Positions 17,824-26,673 are shown, counted from the stretch's first letter. The stretch is DNA of 64,000 bases from Saccharomonospora amisosensis (GCF_011761185.1 NZ_JAAOYM010000001.1:3348001-3412000); one strand, 5' to 3'. Numbers and translations are program-made. The notes: generated by a model from the letters alone, not told the origin.

Positions 17824-18504
17824 TCAGCGTTCCCGGTCGCCGTAGGCCACCACGGACAGGAAGCGGATCGGCAGCTTCACCAACTCTCGCGGACCGTGCA
17901 CGCCCTCGCCATCGAGTTGTAGCGCGTCGCCGGGCCGCATCGGGTAGGCGTTGTCACCGTGCCCGTACACCATCTCGCCCTCGAGCATGTAGAGCAGTTC
18001 GGTACCTGGATGTTGAAACAGCGGGAAGACCTCACTCTGCTCGGTGAGCGTCACCAGGTGGGCCTCCATCCGCTTGTGCGGCCCGCGCAGACCGCCGAGC
18101 AGAACGTAGTCGTGGCCGACCCGCGTGCCGCGAGCCACGATCCGGCCTCCCGAACCGGCTGGGGTCCAGACGGCCTCGCGACCGGTGTCGGCACCGCGAA
18201 ACAGCGCGGTGACCGGAACATCGAGCGCCGAGGACAGCCGGGCGAGCGTGGTGAGGCTGCACGAGGTCTGGGCGTTCTCGATCTTGGAAAGCATCGCCTT
18301 TGAGATGCCTGCCCGCAGTGCCATCTCGCCGACGGTGACCCCTCGGGCCTGCCGGTAGCTGCGCACCTGCTCGGCGATCACCCGCTCCAGCGCGCCCTCT
18401 TCAGGTGGTGGATGCACGATCTCCCGAGCCGCGGGCCCATGGCCCGCGGCTCGGTCGTCGCGCTCACCATCTTCCGTCGTGCTCATCCCGCCTCGCTCGG
18501 TCAC
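17824..18504 (-). CDS. XRE-family regulator with C-terminal cupin, probable amine-operon regulator
   Basis: 226 residues (GTG 18504; an ATG at 18486 is possible). Residues ~45-100 are a helix-turn-helix (GVTVGEMALRAGISKAMLSK followed by IENAQTSCSLTTLARLSSAL). The C-terminal part is a cupin (HLVTLTEQSEVFPLFQHPG, then TELLYMLEGEMVYGHGDNAY and RPGDALQLDGEG). Such regulators sense a small ligand through the cupin. As the first gene upstream of gmaS on the same strand it is the obvious candidate to control the amine genes, though this is inference. Confidence 0.85.
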   Translation of the reverse strand: MTERGGMSTTEDGERDDRAAGHGPAAREIVHPPPEEGALERVIAEQVRSYRQARGVTVGEMALRAGISKAMLSKIENAQTSCSLTTLARLSSALDVPVTALFRGADTGREAVWTPAGSGGRIVARGTRVGHDYVLLGGLRGPHKRMEAHLVTLTEQSEVFPLFQHPGTELLYMLEGEMVYGHGDNAYPMRPGDALQLDGEGVHGPRELVKLPIRFLSVVAYGDRER

Positions 18505-18631
18505 CCTGGTTTCCTGCTGAGATCATGCCGCTACCGCAGGGGGCTGGACCAGCCGACCCGAGCCGGATCAGGGACGAGCACGAAAACCGCAGTCGACTCC
18601 TCGATCACGCGGTAGCAGCGGCGGGTCACGC

Positions 18632-19624
18632 TTACCGCTGGGCCGCCGAAGCCGACGACCGGATCACACGCAGGGTCCGCACGGCGCGTTCGGTCTCCTC
18701 GGTGACCAGGTCGGCGTTGAGCTGAGCCGCCGCCGCGCTGCCCGCTGCGGCGGCCATGCCGACCTGGGCCATGGGGTCACTGACGTTGCCCGCCACCCAG
18801 ACACCGGGCACGTCGGTGCGCCCGGTCGCATCCGCGGCGAGCGACTCGCCCATCGGGCGCGGCACGGGGTGCAGCCCCAACTCGGTGAGGAAGCCGGCGC
18901 GCGCCACCATTCGCGGCGACACCGCGACGAAATCAAGTTCCACCACGGACCCGTCACCGAGTCGCACGCCGAGGAGTGTGTCGTCGACGATCTGCAGTGC
19001 CACCACCTCGCCGTCGATCGTGGCGATTCCGCGTGCTGCCAGCTGCTCGGCCTGTTCATTGGTCACCGGCCTGCCCCGCGAGAAGAACCGGACGTGCTCG
19101 CTCCACTGGCGCAGCAGCAACGCCTGGTGCACCGACATGGGTCCGGTGGCGAGCACGCCGATCGTGCGGTGTCTGGCCTCCCAGCCGTGGCAGTACGGGC
19201 AGTGCAGTACGTCGCGGCCCCAGCGTTGCGACAGTCCCGGGATGTCCGGCAACTCGTCCGCCAATCCGGTGGCCACCAGTAGGCGCCGTGCCCGGGTCTG
19301 GCTGCCGTCGGTCAGCCTCACGACGAAAGAGGTCGCCGCGCCCTGCCCGTTCTCGTCGCGGCGAACGGTCTCGACCTCACCGGGCACCACCTCGCCGCCG
19401 TAGCGACGCACCTCCGCCCGACCGCGCGCCAGCAGCTCCGCCGGCTCGGTTCCCTCGCGGCCGAGCAGGCCGTGCACCCCGGCGGCCGGTGCGTTGCGCG
19501 GGCGGCCCGAATCCAGCACCACCACCCTCCGCAGGGCACGGGACAGCGTCAACGCACCGCTCAGCCCCGCCGCACCACCTCCGATCACCACCACGTCATA
19601 GCTGTCACGCAACCGATCGACCAT
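18632..19624 (-). CDS. Thioredoxin reductase-like FAD oxidoreductase
   Basis: 330 residues with an N-terminal FAD motif (VVIGGGAAGLSGALTLSRA), the redox-active pair CPYCHGWE (about residues 141-148), and a C-terminal FAD block ending GVWVAGNVSDPMAQVGMAAA. This is the layout of thioredoxin-reductase-like flavoproteins. The NAD(P)-binding stretch is degenerate (GVLATGPMSVHQALL), so the electron donor is unclear. It is transcribed leftward, upstream of the XRE gene with a 127-bp gap, and may be independent of the amine operon. Confidence 0.82.
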   Translation of the reverse strand: MVDRLRDSYDVVVIGGGAAGLSGALTLSRALRRVVVLDSGRPRNAPAAGVHGLLGREGTEPAELLARGRAEVRRYGGEVVPGEVETVRRDENGQGAATSFVVRLTDGSQTRARRLLVATGLADELPDIPGLSQRWGRDVLHCPYCHGWEARHRTIGVLATGPMSVHQALLLRQWSEHVRFFSRGRPVTNEQAEQLAARGIATIDGEVVALQIVDDTLLGVRLGDGSVVELDFVAVSPRMVARAGFLTELGLHPVPRPMGESLAADATGRTDVPGVWVAGNVSDPMAQVGMAAAAGSAAAAQLNADLVTEETERAVRTLRVIRSSASAAQR

Positions 19625-19728
19625 GCGAGATCACCTCCACCGGCAACGATCCGCCCACCGCGCGAAAGGTGACAAGAATTCTTGCCGATTCGGCAAAAAT
19701 GACCACGGATGCGCGCCGGAGCCGGTTG

Positions 19729-20604
19729 TCAGGCGCAACCGAGCCGGCCGGCCACCTCGGTGAGCGCCTGCCCCAAGGGCAGCTCCACGCGGAGCCGGGC
19801 GTGGCTGTCGCCGCGTGTCTCCCCCTGGTTCACGATCAGCACCGGCTTGCCCTGCTCCGCGGCACGGCGGACGAACCGCAGTCCGGACAGCACCGTCAGC
19901 GAGGAACCCAGCACCAGCACGGCGCTGGCTTCCTCGATCAGTTCGTAGCACCGTCGCACCAGCGGGCGCGGCACGTTCTCGCCGAAGAACACCACGTCCG
20001 GCTTCAGCACACCGGACCCGCACGCGGCACACGGCACGAGCCGGAACTCCCGCACAACGTGCTCGGCAAGGTCGACGTCACCGTCGGGGTTGAGCTTCGT
20101 CGCCTCGGCGCGGAAGGACGGGTTGGCCTGCCGCAGGCGTCGATCGAGCTCGTGCCGTGCGCTGGTTCGGCGGCAGGAAAGACACACGACACGGGCGAGG
20201 CTGCCGTGCAGTTCCGCCACTGCGCTGGCTCCGGCCCTCTGGTGCAGGCCGTCGACGTTCTGCGTGATGATGCCCGACAGGTAGCCGCCCGCCCGCAGCG
20301 CAGCCACCGCGTGGTGGCCCGCGTTCGGCCTGGCGCGTGCGACCGTGGCCCAGCCGAGGTGGCTGCGGGCCCAGTACCGCCGCCTGCCTTCCTCGCTGCC
20401 TACGAACTCCTGGTAGGTCATCGGCGAGTGCCGCCGCAGCGTCCCGCCTGCGCCCCGGTAGTCCGGGATACCCGACTCGGTGGAAAGGCCCGCCCCGCTG
20501 AGCACGACCACCCCACGCTCCCCCACCACCCGCGCGACCTCGTCCAGCTCCGTGGTGACGGGCGCGGGCACACCGCTCGGTGTCCAGCTAAGGGTCGGCC
20601 TCAT
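19729..20604 (-). CDS. NAD-dependent protein deacetylase (sirtuin)
   Basis: 291 residues from ATG 20604. Sir2 signatures are complete: GAGLSTESGIPDYRG, ITQNVDGLHQRAG, a four-cysteine zinc site (CLSCRRTS and CAACGSG), KPDVVFFGENVPR and LGSSLTVLSGLRF. It removes acyl groups from lysines using NAD, in the cytoplasm. Its start codon overlaps (ATGA) the end of a short, apparently frameshifted reading frame upstream, so it may once have been the second gene of a coupled pair. Confidence 0.9.
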   Translation of the reverse strand: MRPTLSWTPSGVPAPVTTELDEVARVVGERGVVVLSGAGLSTESGIPDYRGAGGTLRRHSPMTYQEFVGSEEGRRRYWARSHLGWATVARARPNAGHHAVAALRAGGYLSGIITQNVDGLHQRAGASAVAELHGSLARVVCLSCRRTSARHELDRRLRQANPSFRAEATKLNPDGDVDLAEHVVREFRLVPCAACGSGVLKPDVVFFGENVPRPLVRRCYELIEEASAVLVLGSSLTVLSGLRFVRRAAEQGKPVLIVNQGETRGDSHARLRVELPLGQALTEVAGRLGCA

Positions 20605-20883
20605 CCGCACGGTTTCCAGCCTACGGGGCAACCGCGCCCTGCTCCCTGGGCACGACGCGATCGGGCAGGCGCAGCCGCGCTCCAGTGGTACACGTCGAGC
20701 CGACGGCCCGCCAGGCTCACGACGAACTCCTTGCCGGGATGTCGTGATGGCCGCGCTTGATCGTGCCGCCTTCGCCGAACGTGTACCGCCCCCGTTGACC
20801 GGCACCTGAACTGGGTTCAGGAAAGACTTTCTGCAGACCCCGCCAAGCTTCGGCCGATGTCCGACAGTATGGAAGCGGTCGTG
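20605..20883. other. Decayed or unassigned coding remnant upstream of the sirtuin
   Basis: About 280 bp without an intact gene. On the minus strand one frame reads RYTFGEGGTIKRGHHDIPA and stops, while a shifted frame continues EFVVSLAGRRLDVYHWSA and ends in a TGA overlapping the sirtuin ATG. Together they look like one small gene broken by a frameshift near 20725. I cannot name the family. Confidence 0.3.
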
Positions 20884-21410
20884 CTACCCGGCACCGTCGG
20901 TCGGCAGGAACGGGCTGGGAGTCCCGCTGTAGGACACCGCGAGACGCTCCCTCGCTCGCGTGCACGCCACGAAGAGCGGGCAGCGTTGCTGCAAGAGATC
21001 GCTTTCGTGCTGCAGGCTGTCCACCTCCGCCGGGGTCACTTCCTTGGCGAACGGAACGGCGCCGGCCGTGACCCCCAGGACGGCGACGCAGCGAAACTCC
21101 AGTCCCTTCATCGCGTGCATGCTGGCCAACCGCACTGCCACGACGTCGGCACCCGGACGGTCCCTGACCTTCACCGCGGGGATTCCCTCGGCCGTGAGCT
21201 GCTCGCGGACCTTGTCCTGCAGGAGGTTGAACCGGGTGCAGACGGCGATCTCGTCGGGCCGAACACCCTGATCGAGCCAATCAGCCACGCGTCGCACCAG
21301 CGCGGTGATCTCCTCCTGTTCGTTGGCGTATCCGATGACTTCGGGCCGCGTGCCGTGAAGCAGCGACCGGTACCCGGTGAGGGTGTCGCTGCCGTCACCG
21401 AGCAGCGCGC
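20884..21410 (-). pseudogene. 3' fragment of a UvrD/Rep-type helicase
   Basis: About 175 residues with C-terminal superfamily I helicase motifs: LLGDGSDTLTGYRSLLHG, EEITALVRRVADWLDQG, IAVCTRFNLLQDKV, a motif V-VI region (ASMHAMKGLEFRCVAVLG and FVACTRARERLAVSYSG) and a natural end near PSPFLPTDG. The ATPase half (Walker A and B) is missing. The helicase-like reading ends abruptly near 21410, exactly where the maturase fragment on the other strand begins, so this is a recombination scar and not an active gene. Confidence 0.75.
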
Positions 21411-21411
21411 C

Positions 21412-22197
21412 GTCGAGCTGACCGACATCGCCTCGATTTGGTATCGCGACCCGTCGGCCTTTGCGTTCCCGGCGACGCTGACCGAGGTCGAGCGCGCCTA
21501 CGCCCACCGCGAGGCGCGGCTCGGCTTCGGCGGCGTGCTGGCCGCGCTGCCGGTGGGCTGGGTCAACCACCCCAACCGGGCCGCGGACGCGATGTTCAAA
21601 CCCCTCCAGCTCGCTACCGCCGCGGCCTGCGGTCTGAATGTCGCACCGACCCTGGTCACCAACTCGCCGGCGGCCGCGTCCCGGTTCGCCCGCGAGCACG
21701 GCGCCGGCGACACGATCTGCAAGTCGTTCGGTCCGAACACCATCACCGAAGGCGGCCAGCTCAAGATCGCCTACACCCGCCGCCTGGACGAGACCGACCT
21801 CGGCGAGCTGGACGGGGTCGCCTCGACCGCGACCCAGCTGCAACGCTGGGTGGACAAGACCCACGAAGCACGGGTGATCGTGATCGGCGAGCGCATGTTC
21901 ACCATCGCGATCACCGCGGACTCGCCGGCGGCGCGGGTGGACTGGCGGGCCGATTTCACCGCGTTGCGCTACCAGCTCGTCGACACACCGCCGAATGTTG
22001 AGAAGGGCCTGCGCCGCTACCTGGATACCCTGGGTTTGGCCTACGCCGCAGTGGATTTCGCCATCTATGCCGAGGGGCGATGGTGGTTCCTGGAATCGAA
22101 CAGCTCCGGCCAGTATGGCTGGCTGGAAGCCCAGACCGGGGCACCGATCACCACGGCCCTAGCCGCCCTGCTCACCCACCCAAGGGGACGCCCGTGA
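21412..22197 (+). pseudogene. 5'-truncated ATP-grasp peptide maturase (graspetide-type)
   Basis: The visible part starts VELTDIASIWYRDPSAF and contains ATP-grasp blocks ICKSFGPNTITEGGQ, WVDKTHEARVIVIGERMFTI and YAAVDFAIYAEGRWWFLESN. It matches the ATP-grasp ribosomal-peptide maturases (TgmB/MvdD type) paired with a dedicated methyltransferase. The N-terminal ~60-70 residues are absent and no good start codon lies at the break; the open frame continues upstream only as antisense of the helicase fragment. An internal ATG at 21592 could give a shorter protein without the pre-ATP-grasp region. The stop overlaps the methyltransferase start (GTGA). Confidence 0.72.
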
Positions 22198-23387
22198 CCA
22201 CAACGAACACCACCACTGACGTCGAGTGGGAGTCGCACGCGCAGCGGCTCACCGACGAGTTGGCCGCGGCGGGCAAGCTCACCGACCCGCGTCTGGTCGA
22301 CGCCGTCCGAGCGGTTCCCCGGCACGCGTTCGTCCCCACTTACCACCAGCAGACCCCGGACGGCAGCTGGGCGCAGCGCGCCAGCGTCGACGACCTCGCC
22401 GCCGTCTACGCCAACACCGCGCTGATCACCGCGCTCGCCCCGACCGCGACCGGCGGCACGACGGTGCTGTCGTCGTCGACCCAGCCAGGGTTGATGACCC
22501 GCATGATCGAAGCTCTGCACCTCACCGACGGTTCGCGGGTGCTGGAAGTCGGCACCGGCACCGGCTACAACGCCGGCCTCCTGGCGCACCGGCTCGGCGA
22601 TGAGCAGGTCTACTCGGTCGACGTCGAGGGCGACCTCGTCGAGCTGGCCCGCCAGCGGCTTGCCGGACTCGGCTATTACCCGACGCTGGTCGCCGGCGAC
22701 GGAGCGGCCGGGCTGCCGGAACACGCGCCGTTCGACGCGATCATCGCCACCTGCGCCGTCCCAGCGATCCCGCGGGCCTGGGTCGAGCAGGTCCGGCCCG
22801 GCGGGGTGATCCTGACCGACCTCAAACCCGCGCCCGGCGCAGGCAGCCTCGTCCGCATCACCCGCACCGCCGAGGACCGCGCGGAAGGCCGGTTCGACGC
22901 GACCTACGCCGCGTTCATGGACCTCCGGCACACGCCAGGCGACAACCCGGCCGGATTCCGCGTCGAACGCGACCACGACCAAGCCGAACACCGCACCACC
23001 AGCCTCGACCCGAACACCCCCTGGAACTCGCTGCTGGTCTGGTTCCTCGCCTCCTTCGAACTCGGTGCCGAGATCGCCTACGGCTACACCCTCCCCGAGG
23101 GCGGCGCCATTCCCGCCTACAGCGGCGCCCCACCGACCGCGTCCTGGATCGCCACCCCGGACGGCTCCTGGGCCGAGATCGCCCTCGCCACCCAGAACGG
23201 ACAGCATGAGGTCGCCGAAGGCGGACCCCGCCGCCTCTGGCGCTTCGTCGAGCAGGCACACCGCACCTGGACCGACCTCAGACGGCCCGGCTGGGACTCG
23301 TTCGGGCTCACCGTCACACCCGACACCCACACCGTCTGGTTCGACCAGGCCGACGGCGAGCACACTTGGCGGCTCGCGCCCCGTTGA
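22194..23387 (+). CDS. Methyltransferase of an ATP-grasp peptide maturase system
   Basis: 397 residues from GTG 22194, coupled to the maturase by GTGA. The N-terminal half resembles protein-L-isoaspartate methyltransferases (VPRHAFVPTYHQQ, then VLEVGTGTGYNAGLLAHRLG as the SAM motif and VAGDGAAGLPEHAPFDAIIAT). The C-terminal half is the extra domain seen in methyltransferases of ATP-grasp peptide systems (TPDGSWAEI, FGLTVTPDTHTVWFDQ). It would methylate carboxylates in the modified peptide. The reading frame is intact, but its partner maturase is truncated and no precursor peptide gene is visible, so it may be orphaned. Confidence 0.8.
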   Translation: MTTTNTTTDVEWESHAQRLTDELAAAGKLTDPRLVDAVRAVPRHAFVPTYHQQTPDGSWAQRASVDDLAAVYANTALITALAPTATGGTTVLSSSTQPGLMTRMIEALHLTDGSRVLEVGTGTGYNAGLLAHRLGDEQVYSVDVEGDLVELARQRLAGLGYYPTLVAGDGAAGLPEHAPFDAIIATCAVPAIPRAWVEQVRPGGVILTDLKPAPGAGSLVRITRTAEDRAEGRFDATYAAFMDLRHTPGDNPAGFRVERDHDQAEHRTTSLDPNTPWNSLLVWFLASFELGAEIAYGYTLPEGGAIPAYSGAPPTASWIATPDGSWAEIALATQNGQHEVAEGGPRRLWRFVEQAHRTWTDLRRPGWDSFGLTVTPDTHTVWFDQADGEHTWRLAPR

Positions 23388-23493
23388 TCGGTCTCAGCAA
23401 GATCGCGCTGATCGCCGATCCTCGGCGAAGGACATCACCGCATCTTCCGAAACGTCTGGCTGCCATTCGTGCCCTCCGCCTCCACCCGGGTGG

Positions 23494-24321
23494 TCAGATA
23501 TCGGCGCCGGACCGCTGTGCCGAGAAGCCGTACGCCTGTGCGATCGCCTCCTCGATGTCGCGGCATTCGATCCCGCCTTTCTCGGCAACCGTGAACCCGA
23601 GTTCCAGCAGGCGCAAGGCGATGGAGCGCAGCAGCGCAAGGACGCCGGTGTCGCCGCTGTCCTTGCGGCGGTAGAGGGCTTCGGTTTCGCTGTCGACGGC
23701 GCGCGCTATGCGCAGCAGCGCGGCGGGTAGGTCGACGTGCGCCGGTGGTCGCAGTGCCCGGATGGCGGCCGCGCCGGGTTCGTTGGTCGCGACATGCGGC
23801 TGCCGCGCCGCCCGCAGCAAAGCGGCGGCCGCACACGGATCGCCTTCGCGCAGGAGGAGCCGCTCAATCAGCTCCGCTTGAGCAGGCACGAGCGAGACGG
23901 ACAGTTCCGCGGTCGCGTTGTCGTAAAGCACGGCGGTCGATCCGTTGCCACTCATCGGGATTCCCGCCTCGCGCTGCCGCCGCCGGGTAGCTCGTGGGCG
24001 AACATGCGCCACGCGAGTGCCTGGACCCTCGTAAGCTGCGCTACGGATCGCGCGGGTGTCGTCGGGCGCGGCCTCGTACAGGTGCAGCAGCGTGCCGATG
24101 GTGCGGTGCACGTGCGCCCACAACTCATACCGCTCGCCGACACCGACATCCCGATCCGGCATGGTCCGGTCCGGGCGACACGTTTCGAGGATGCCCCGCG
24201 CCCGGTCGTGGAGGTCCTCCAGCTCACCGTGGGTGCGTTCACACATCTGGGCGAGCACGTCCTCGATGTCGTGCCACTGCCGGTGGGACAGTTTGGGTCG
24301 GGTGGCGAGTGTGTTGGCCAT
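23494..24321 (-). CDS. Unidentified helical protein
   Basis: 275 residues from ATG 24321, behind AAGGAAGGCAGG. No family recognised. The first ~100 residues are helical and charged (RQWHDIEDVLAQMCERTHGE, then ERYELWAHVHRTIGTLLHLY); a basic linker (RPRATRRRQREAG) follows; the C-terminal half is again helical (AELIERLLLREGDP and ALLRSIALRLLELGFTVAE). It is divergent from the XRE-TPR regulator at 24479, and both may belong to the same imported island. A fusion of two formerly separate small proteins at the basic linker is possible. Confidence 0.55.
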   Translation of the reverse strand: MANTLATRPKLSHRQWHDIEDVLAQMCERTHGELEDLHDRARGILETCRPDRTMPDRDVGVGERYELWAHVHRTIGTLLHLYEAAPDDTRAIRSAAYEGPGTRVAHVRPRATRRRQREAGIPMSGNGSTAVLYDNATAELSVSLVPAQAELIERLLLREGDPCAAAALLRAARQPHVATNEPGAAAIRALRPPAHVDLPAALLRIARAVDSETEALYRRKDSGDTGVLALLRSIALRLLELGFTVAEKGGIECRDIEEAIAQAYGFSAQRSGADI

Positions 24322-24478
24322 AGCGCCTGCCTTCCTTCGGTTCGCGGCCGGATCGACCGACAGCACCATGGAATGTGCCCGGGTGGGTGCGACATCCCGC
24401 GGCGGCGATACACACCGAGCTTCACACCCATTACTCTCGGGATTCAGGCCTGATCACCGCACAGGGAGCGGAAAGCCG

Positions 24479-25810
24479 ATGGCACGCGAACCGCACCAGA
24501 TAGCTGAGTTGCGCCGGGAACTGGGCGAACGCCTGTCGGCCTTCCGCAAAGCGGCGGGTCTCACGCAAGGCGAGTTCGGGCGGCTGACGCACCGGGACCG
24601 AAGCTCGGTCAGCCACATCGAGAACGGGCGCGCGCAGGCCGACGAGCGGTTCTGGCGGCTGGCGGACGACCGGTTCGGCGCGAGGGGTTCGCTGTTCGCC
24701 GCGTTCGAGGAACTCGAAACGGCCAGGCGTGACCACGCCGAGCACGCGAAGTCCCGGGAACGGCGTGAGTGTAGGGCGAAGGTCGAATCGCTGGGCCCGT
24801 TGCGCACACAACCGTGGGCGCCGCCGGAATCGCGAGATCTCGACCGCGTGGACGACGAACTCGCCGCGCTGGAACTCGCGCGCCGGGTCGAGGCCAGCGA
24901 CGTCGGCGATTCGACACTGACCGCGCTGGAACACACCTTCGACGAACTAGCGATGTCGTACTGCAACACGCCACCCGCCGTGTTGCTGGAGCGTTTGCGT
25001 ACCCATCTGGCTTACGTGGAGCGGCTGCTGGACGCGCGCGCTACCTTGGCGCAACACCGGCGGCTGCTCGTGGTCGGGGGCTGGCTGTCGTTGCTTGCGG
25101 CGACCGTGCACATCGACCTCGAACACACTGCCGCCGCTACGGCACGGTTGCGGACGGCCGTCGCACTGGCCGAGCAGGTCGGGCACGACGAGATCCGGGC
25201 GTGGAGCTACGAGACCGAGGCGTGGCGGATGCTCACCGATGGCGACTACCGGCGAGCGCTGGAGCTGTCGCGCCGGGCACGGCACGCAGCGCCGCCGGGC
25301 AGTTCCATCGCCATCCAGGCCACGGCGCAGGAAGGACGGGCCCTGGCCCGCCTCGGGCAACGGCGCGAGACCTACCGAGCGATCGAACGCGTGCACGAGT
25401 TGGTGTCACCGCGTAAGCGTCCTGACCAGCCGGAACACCACTACCGGTACGACCCGAACAAGTCCGTCTCCTACACCGCGACCACCCTGGCGTGGGCGGG
25501 TGATCCGGCCGCCGAGGAGTACGCGCGGGAGGTCATCGCGCGGCTGTCGCCGAGCGAGGATGTCGGCAGGTGGCCCCGCAGGGTCGCCGCCGCGAACCTG
25601 GATCTGGCGTTGGCGCTGGTCGCCGCCGACCGGCCGGACGAGGCATGTGACGCCACCCGACGCGCGCTGCTGTCGGGGAAGGTGGTGCCGTCCAATCGCT
25701 GGCGGGCCGCCGAAGTGATTCACGCGGTGGAAGCCCACGGGTTACCGGAAGTCACGGAAGTACGGGAGCTGTATGAGGAAACGCGACGACCGTTGACCGA
25801 TCCACTTTGA
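24479..25810 (+). CDS. XRE-family regulator with a TPR-like C-terminal domain
   Basis: 443 residues. Residues ~8-65 are a helix-turn-helix (LRRELGERLSAFRKAAGLTQ, then GEFGRLTHRDRSSVSHIENG). The remaining ~330 residues are helical TPR-like repeats (EQVGHDEIRAWSYETEAW, DYRRALELSRRARHAAPPGS, VAADRPDEACDATRRALLSG). This layout is common in actinomycete regulators next to small biosynthetic or stress loci. The start follows CAGGGAGCGG. The target is unknown; the divergent gene at 23494-24321 is the nearest candidate. Confidence 0.78.
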   Translation: MAREPHQIAELRRELGERLSAFRKAAGLTQGEFGRLTHRDRSSVSHIENGRAQADERFWRLADDRFGARGSLFAAFEELETARRDHAEHAKSRERRECRAKVESLGPLRTQPWAPPESRDLDRVDDELAALELARRVEASDVGDSTLTALEHTFDELAMSYCNTPPAVLLERLRTHLAYVERLLDARATLAQHRRLLVVGGWLSLLAATVHIDLEHTAAATARLRTAVALAEQVGHDEIRAWSYETEAWRMLTDGDYRRALELSRRARHAAPPGSSIAIQATAQEGRALARLGQRRETYRAIERVHELVSPRKRPDQPEHHYRYDPNKSVSYTATTLAWAGDPAAEEYAREVIARLSPSEDVGRWPRRVAAANLDLALALVAADRPDEACDATRRALLSGKVVPSNRWRAAEVIHAVEAHGLPEVTEVRELYEETRRPLTDPL

Positions 25811-25845
25811 ACGACGTCCGGCTCGCGAAAAGCGGGCCGTGGCTG

Positions 25846-26076
25846 TCAGCTCTCGTCACCGCTCCATACCGCCAACTCTCCGCCTGGCATGCAGACCACC
25901 TTCATTCCGCCTGGCCCTGCCAGCGCCCACGATTCGTATTCCTCGTCCGAACCGACGTGAACGTGCGTGCCGTCCGCGAAAGACACCAGCAGCCCGCCGG
26001 ATTCGTCTGTGGCCGCCGACTTCACGGTTCGGCCCTGCAACGTGGCCAGAACCGCGCGACCCCGGTCGGGATCCAC
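25846..26076 (-). CDS. Small conserved hypothetical protein (DUF6188-like)
   Basis: 76 residues. The C-terminal pattern EYESWALAGPGGMKVVCMPG followed by GELAVWSG resembles small actinobacterial proteins of the DUF6188 type, often orphans near mobile regions. The middle (GGLLVSFADGTHVHVGSDEE) is a beta-rich stretch. It converges closely with the regulator at 25810, and its 5' end abuts the MFS remnant, so it sits at a rearranged border. Function unknown. Confidence 0.55.
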   Translation of the reverse strand: MDPDRGRAVLATLQGRTVKSAATDESGGLLVSFADGTHVHVGSDEEYESWALAGPGGMKVVCMPGGELAVWSGDES

Positions 26077-26095
26077 ACCCGGCGAGATCGGGATC

Positions 26096-26388
26096 GGATC
26101 CTTCCTGGGAGTCAGGATCGCGGGGCGCCTGTCCGATCAGCGTCCGGGCCAACTCATCGCGGCCTGCGGCCTCCTGGCGCTGCTCGGCTGGATCACGCTC
26201 GCCGCCCTGGCCAACCGCCCGGTCGCATTGCTCGTGCTGGTACCTGTTCAGGGCGCGTTCTCCTTCGCCTTGGGCAGCACCTTGATCGCTCGAGTGATCT
26301 ACGAGGCATCAGGCGCTCCCACCATGGGTGGCTCCTATGCGACCGCAGCCCTCAACCTTGGTGCGGCTGGCGGCCCGAATATCGAAGG
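26096..26388 (+). pseudogene. Fragment of an MFS transporter
   Basis: One frame reads GSFLGVRIAGRLSDQRPGQL and then hydrophobic helices (AACGLLALLGWITLAALANR, PVALLVLVPVQGAFSFALGS), ending near TAALNLGAAGGPN. This is the C-terminal half of a drug-efflux-type MFS permease. It lacks the N-terminal helices and a proper end; downstream sequence passes straight into the transposase remnant. It is a deletion remnant with no promise of function. Confidence 0.6.
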
Positions 26389-26426
26389 CCGACAACGCCT
26401 CATCGAACGGTGGCCGGACCCGACCG

Positions 26427-26673
26427 ATCACCCACGCCGCCGCTGAAACGGGCATCTCCCAAGCCTGCGCCAGCGAGTGGGTCAACCCGCTGGCGCAGGC
26501 TCGGCGAAGCCGGTCCGCCGGACTGAGGCTCGCTCCCATAACACAGCCCAACAGCAACCCCAACCTGGGAGGTAGCACAGGTCGAGACCTGGTGACGGGA
26601 CCACAAACGGCCCGCGCAGAGGATCACCGAAGAGCTGTCCAGCCACGGCGTCACCACCGATCGCCGCACTCAC
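26427..26673 (+). mobile_element. Decayed IS481-family-like transposase remnant
   Basis: Frame 3 reads ITHAAAETGISQACASEWVN, then after a frameshift near 26486 frame 1 reads RWRRLGEAG, followed by pieces SPTATPTWEVAQVETW and RDHKRPAQRITEELSSHGVT ending DRRTH. These match the N-terminal helix-turn-helix part of IS481-type transposases. Stops at 26524, 26539 and 26593 break the frame, and the catalytic DDE region is missing. No terminal inverted repeats were identified. It marks the right edge of the scarred island. Confidence 0.6.

Noticed and set aside
18976-20760. 594-residue open frame on the plus strand
   Set aside because: Spans antisense of the thioredoxin-reductase-like gene and the sirtuin, both of which are clearly real.
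20857-21411. Plus-strand frame leading into the maturase as its N-terminus
   Set aside because: This stretch is the antisense of a clear helicase fragment and does not resemble a maturase N-terminus.
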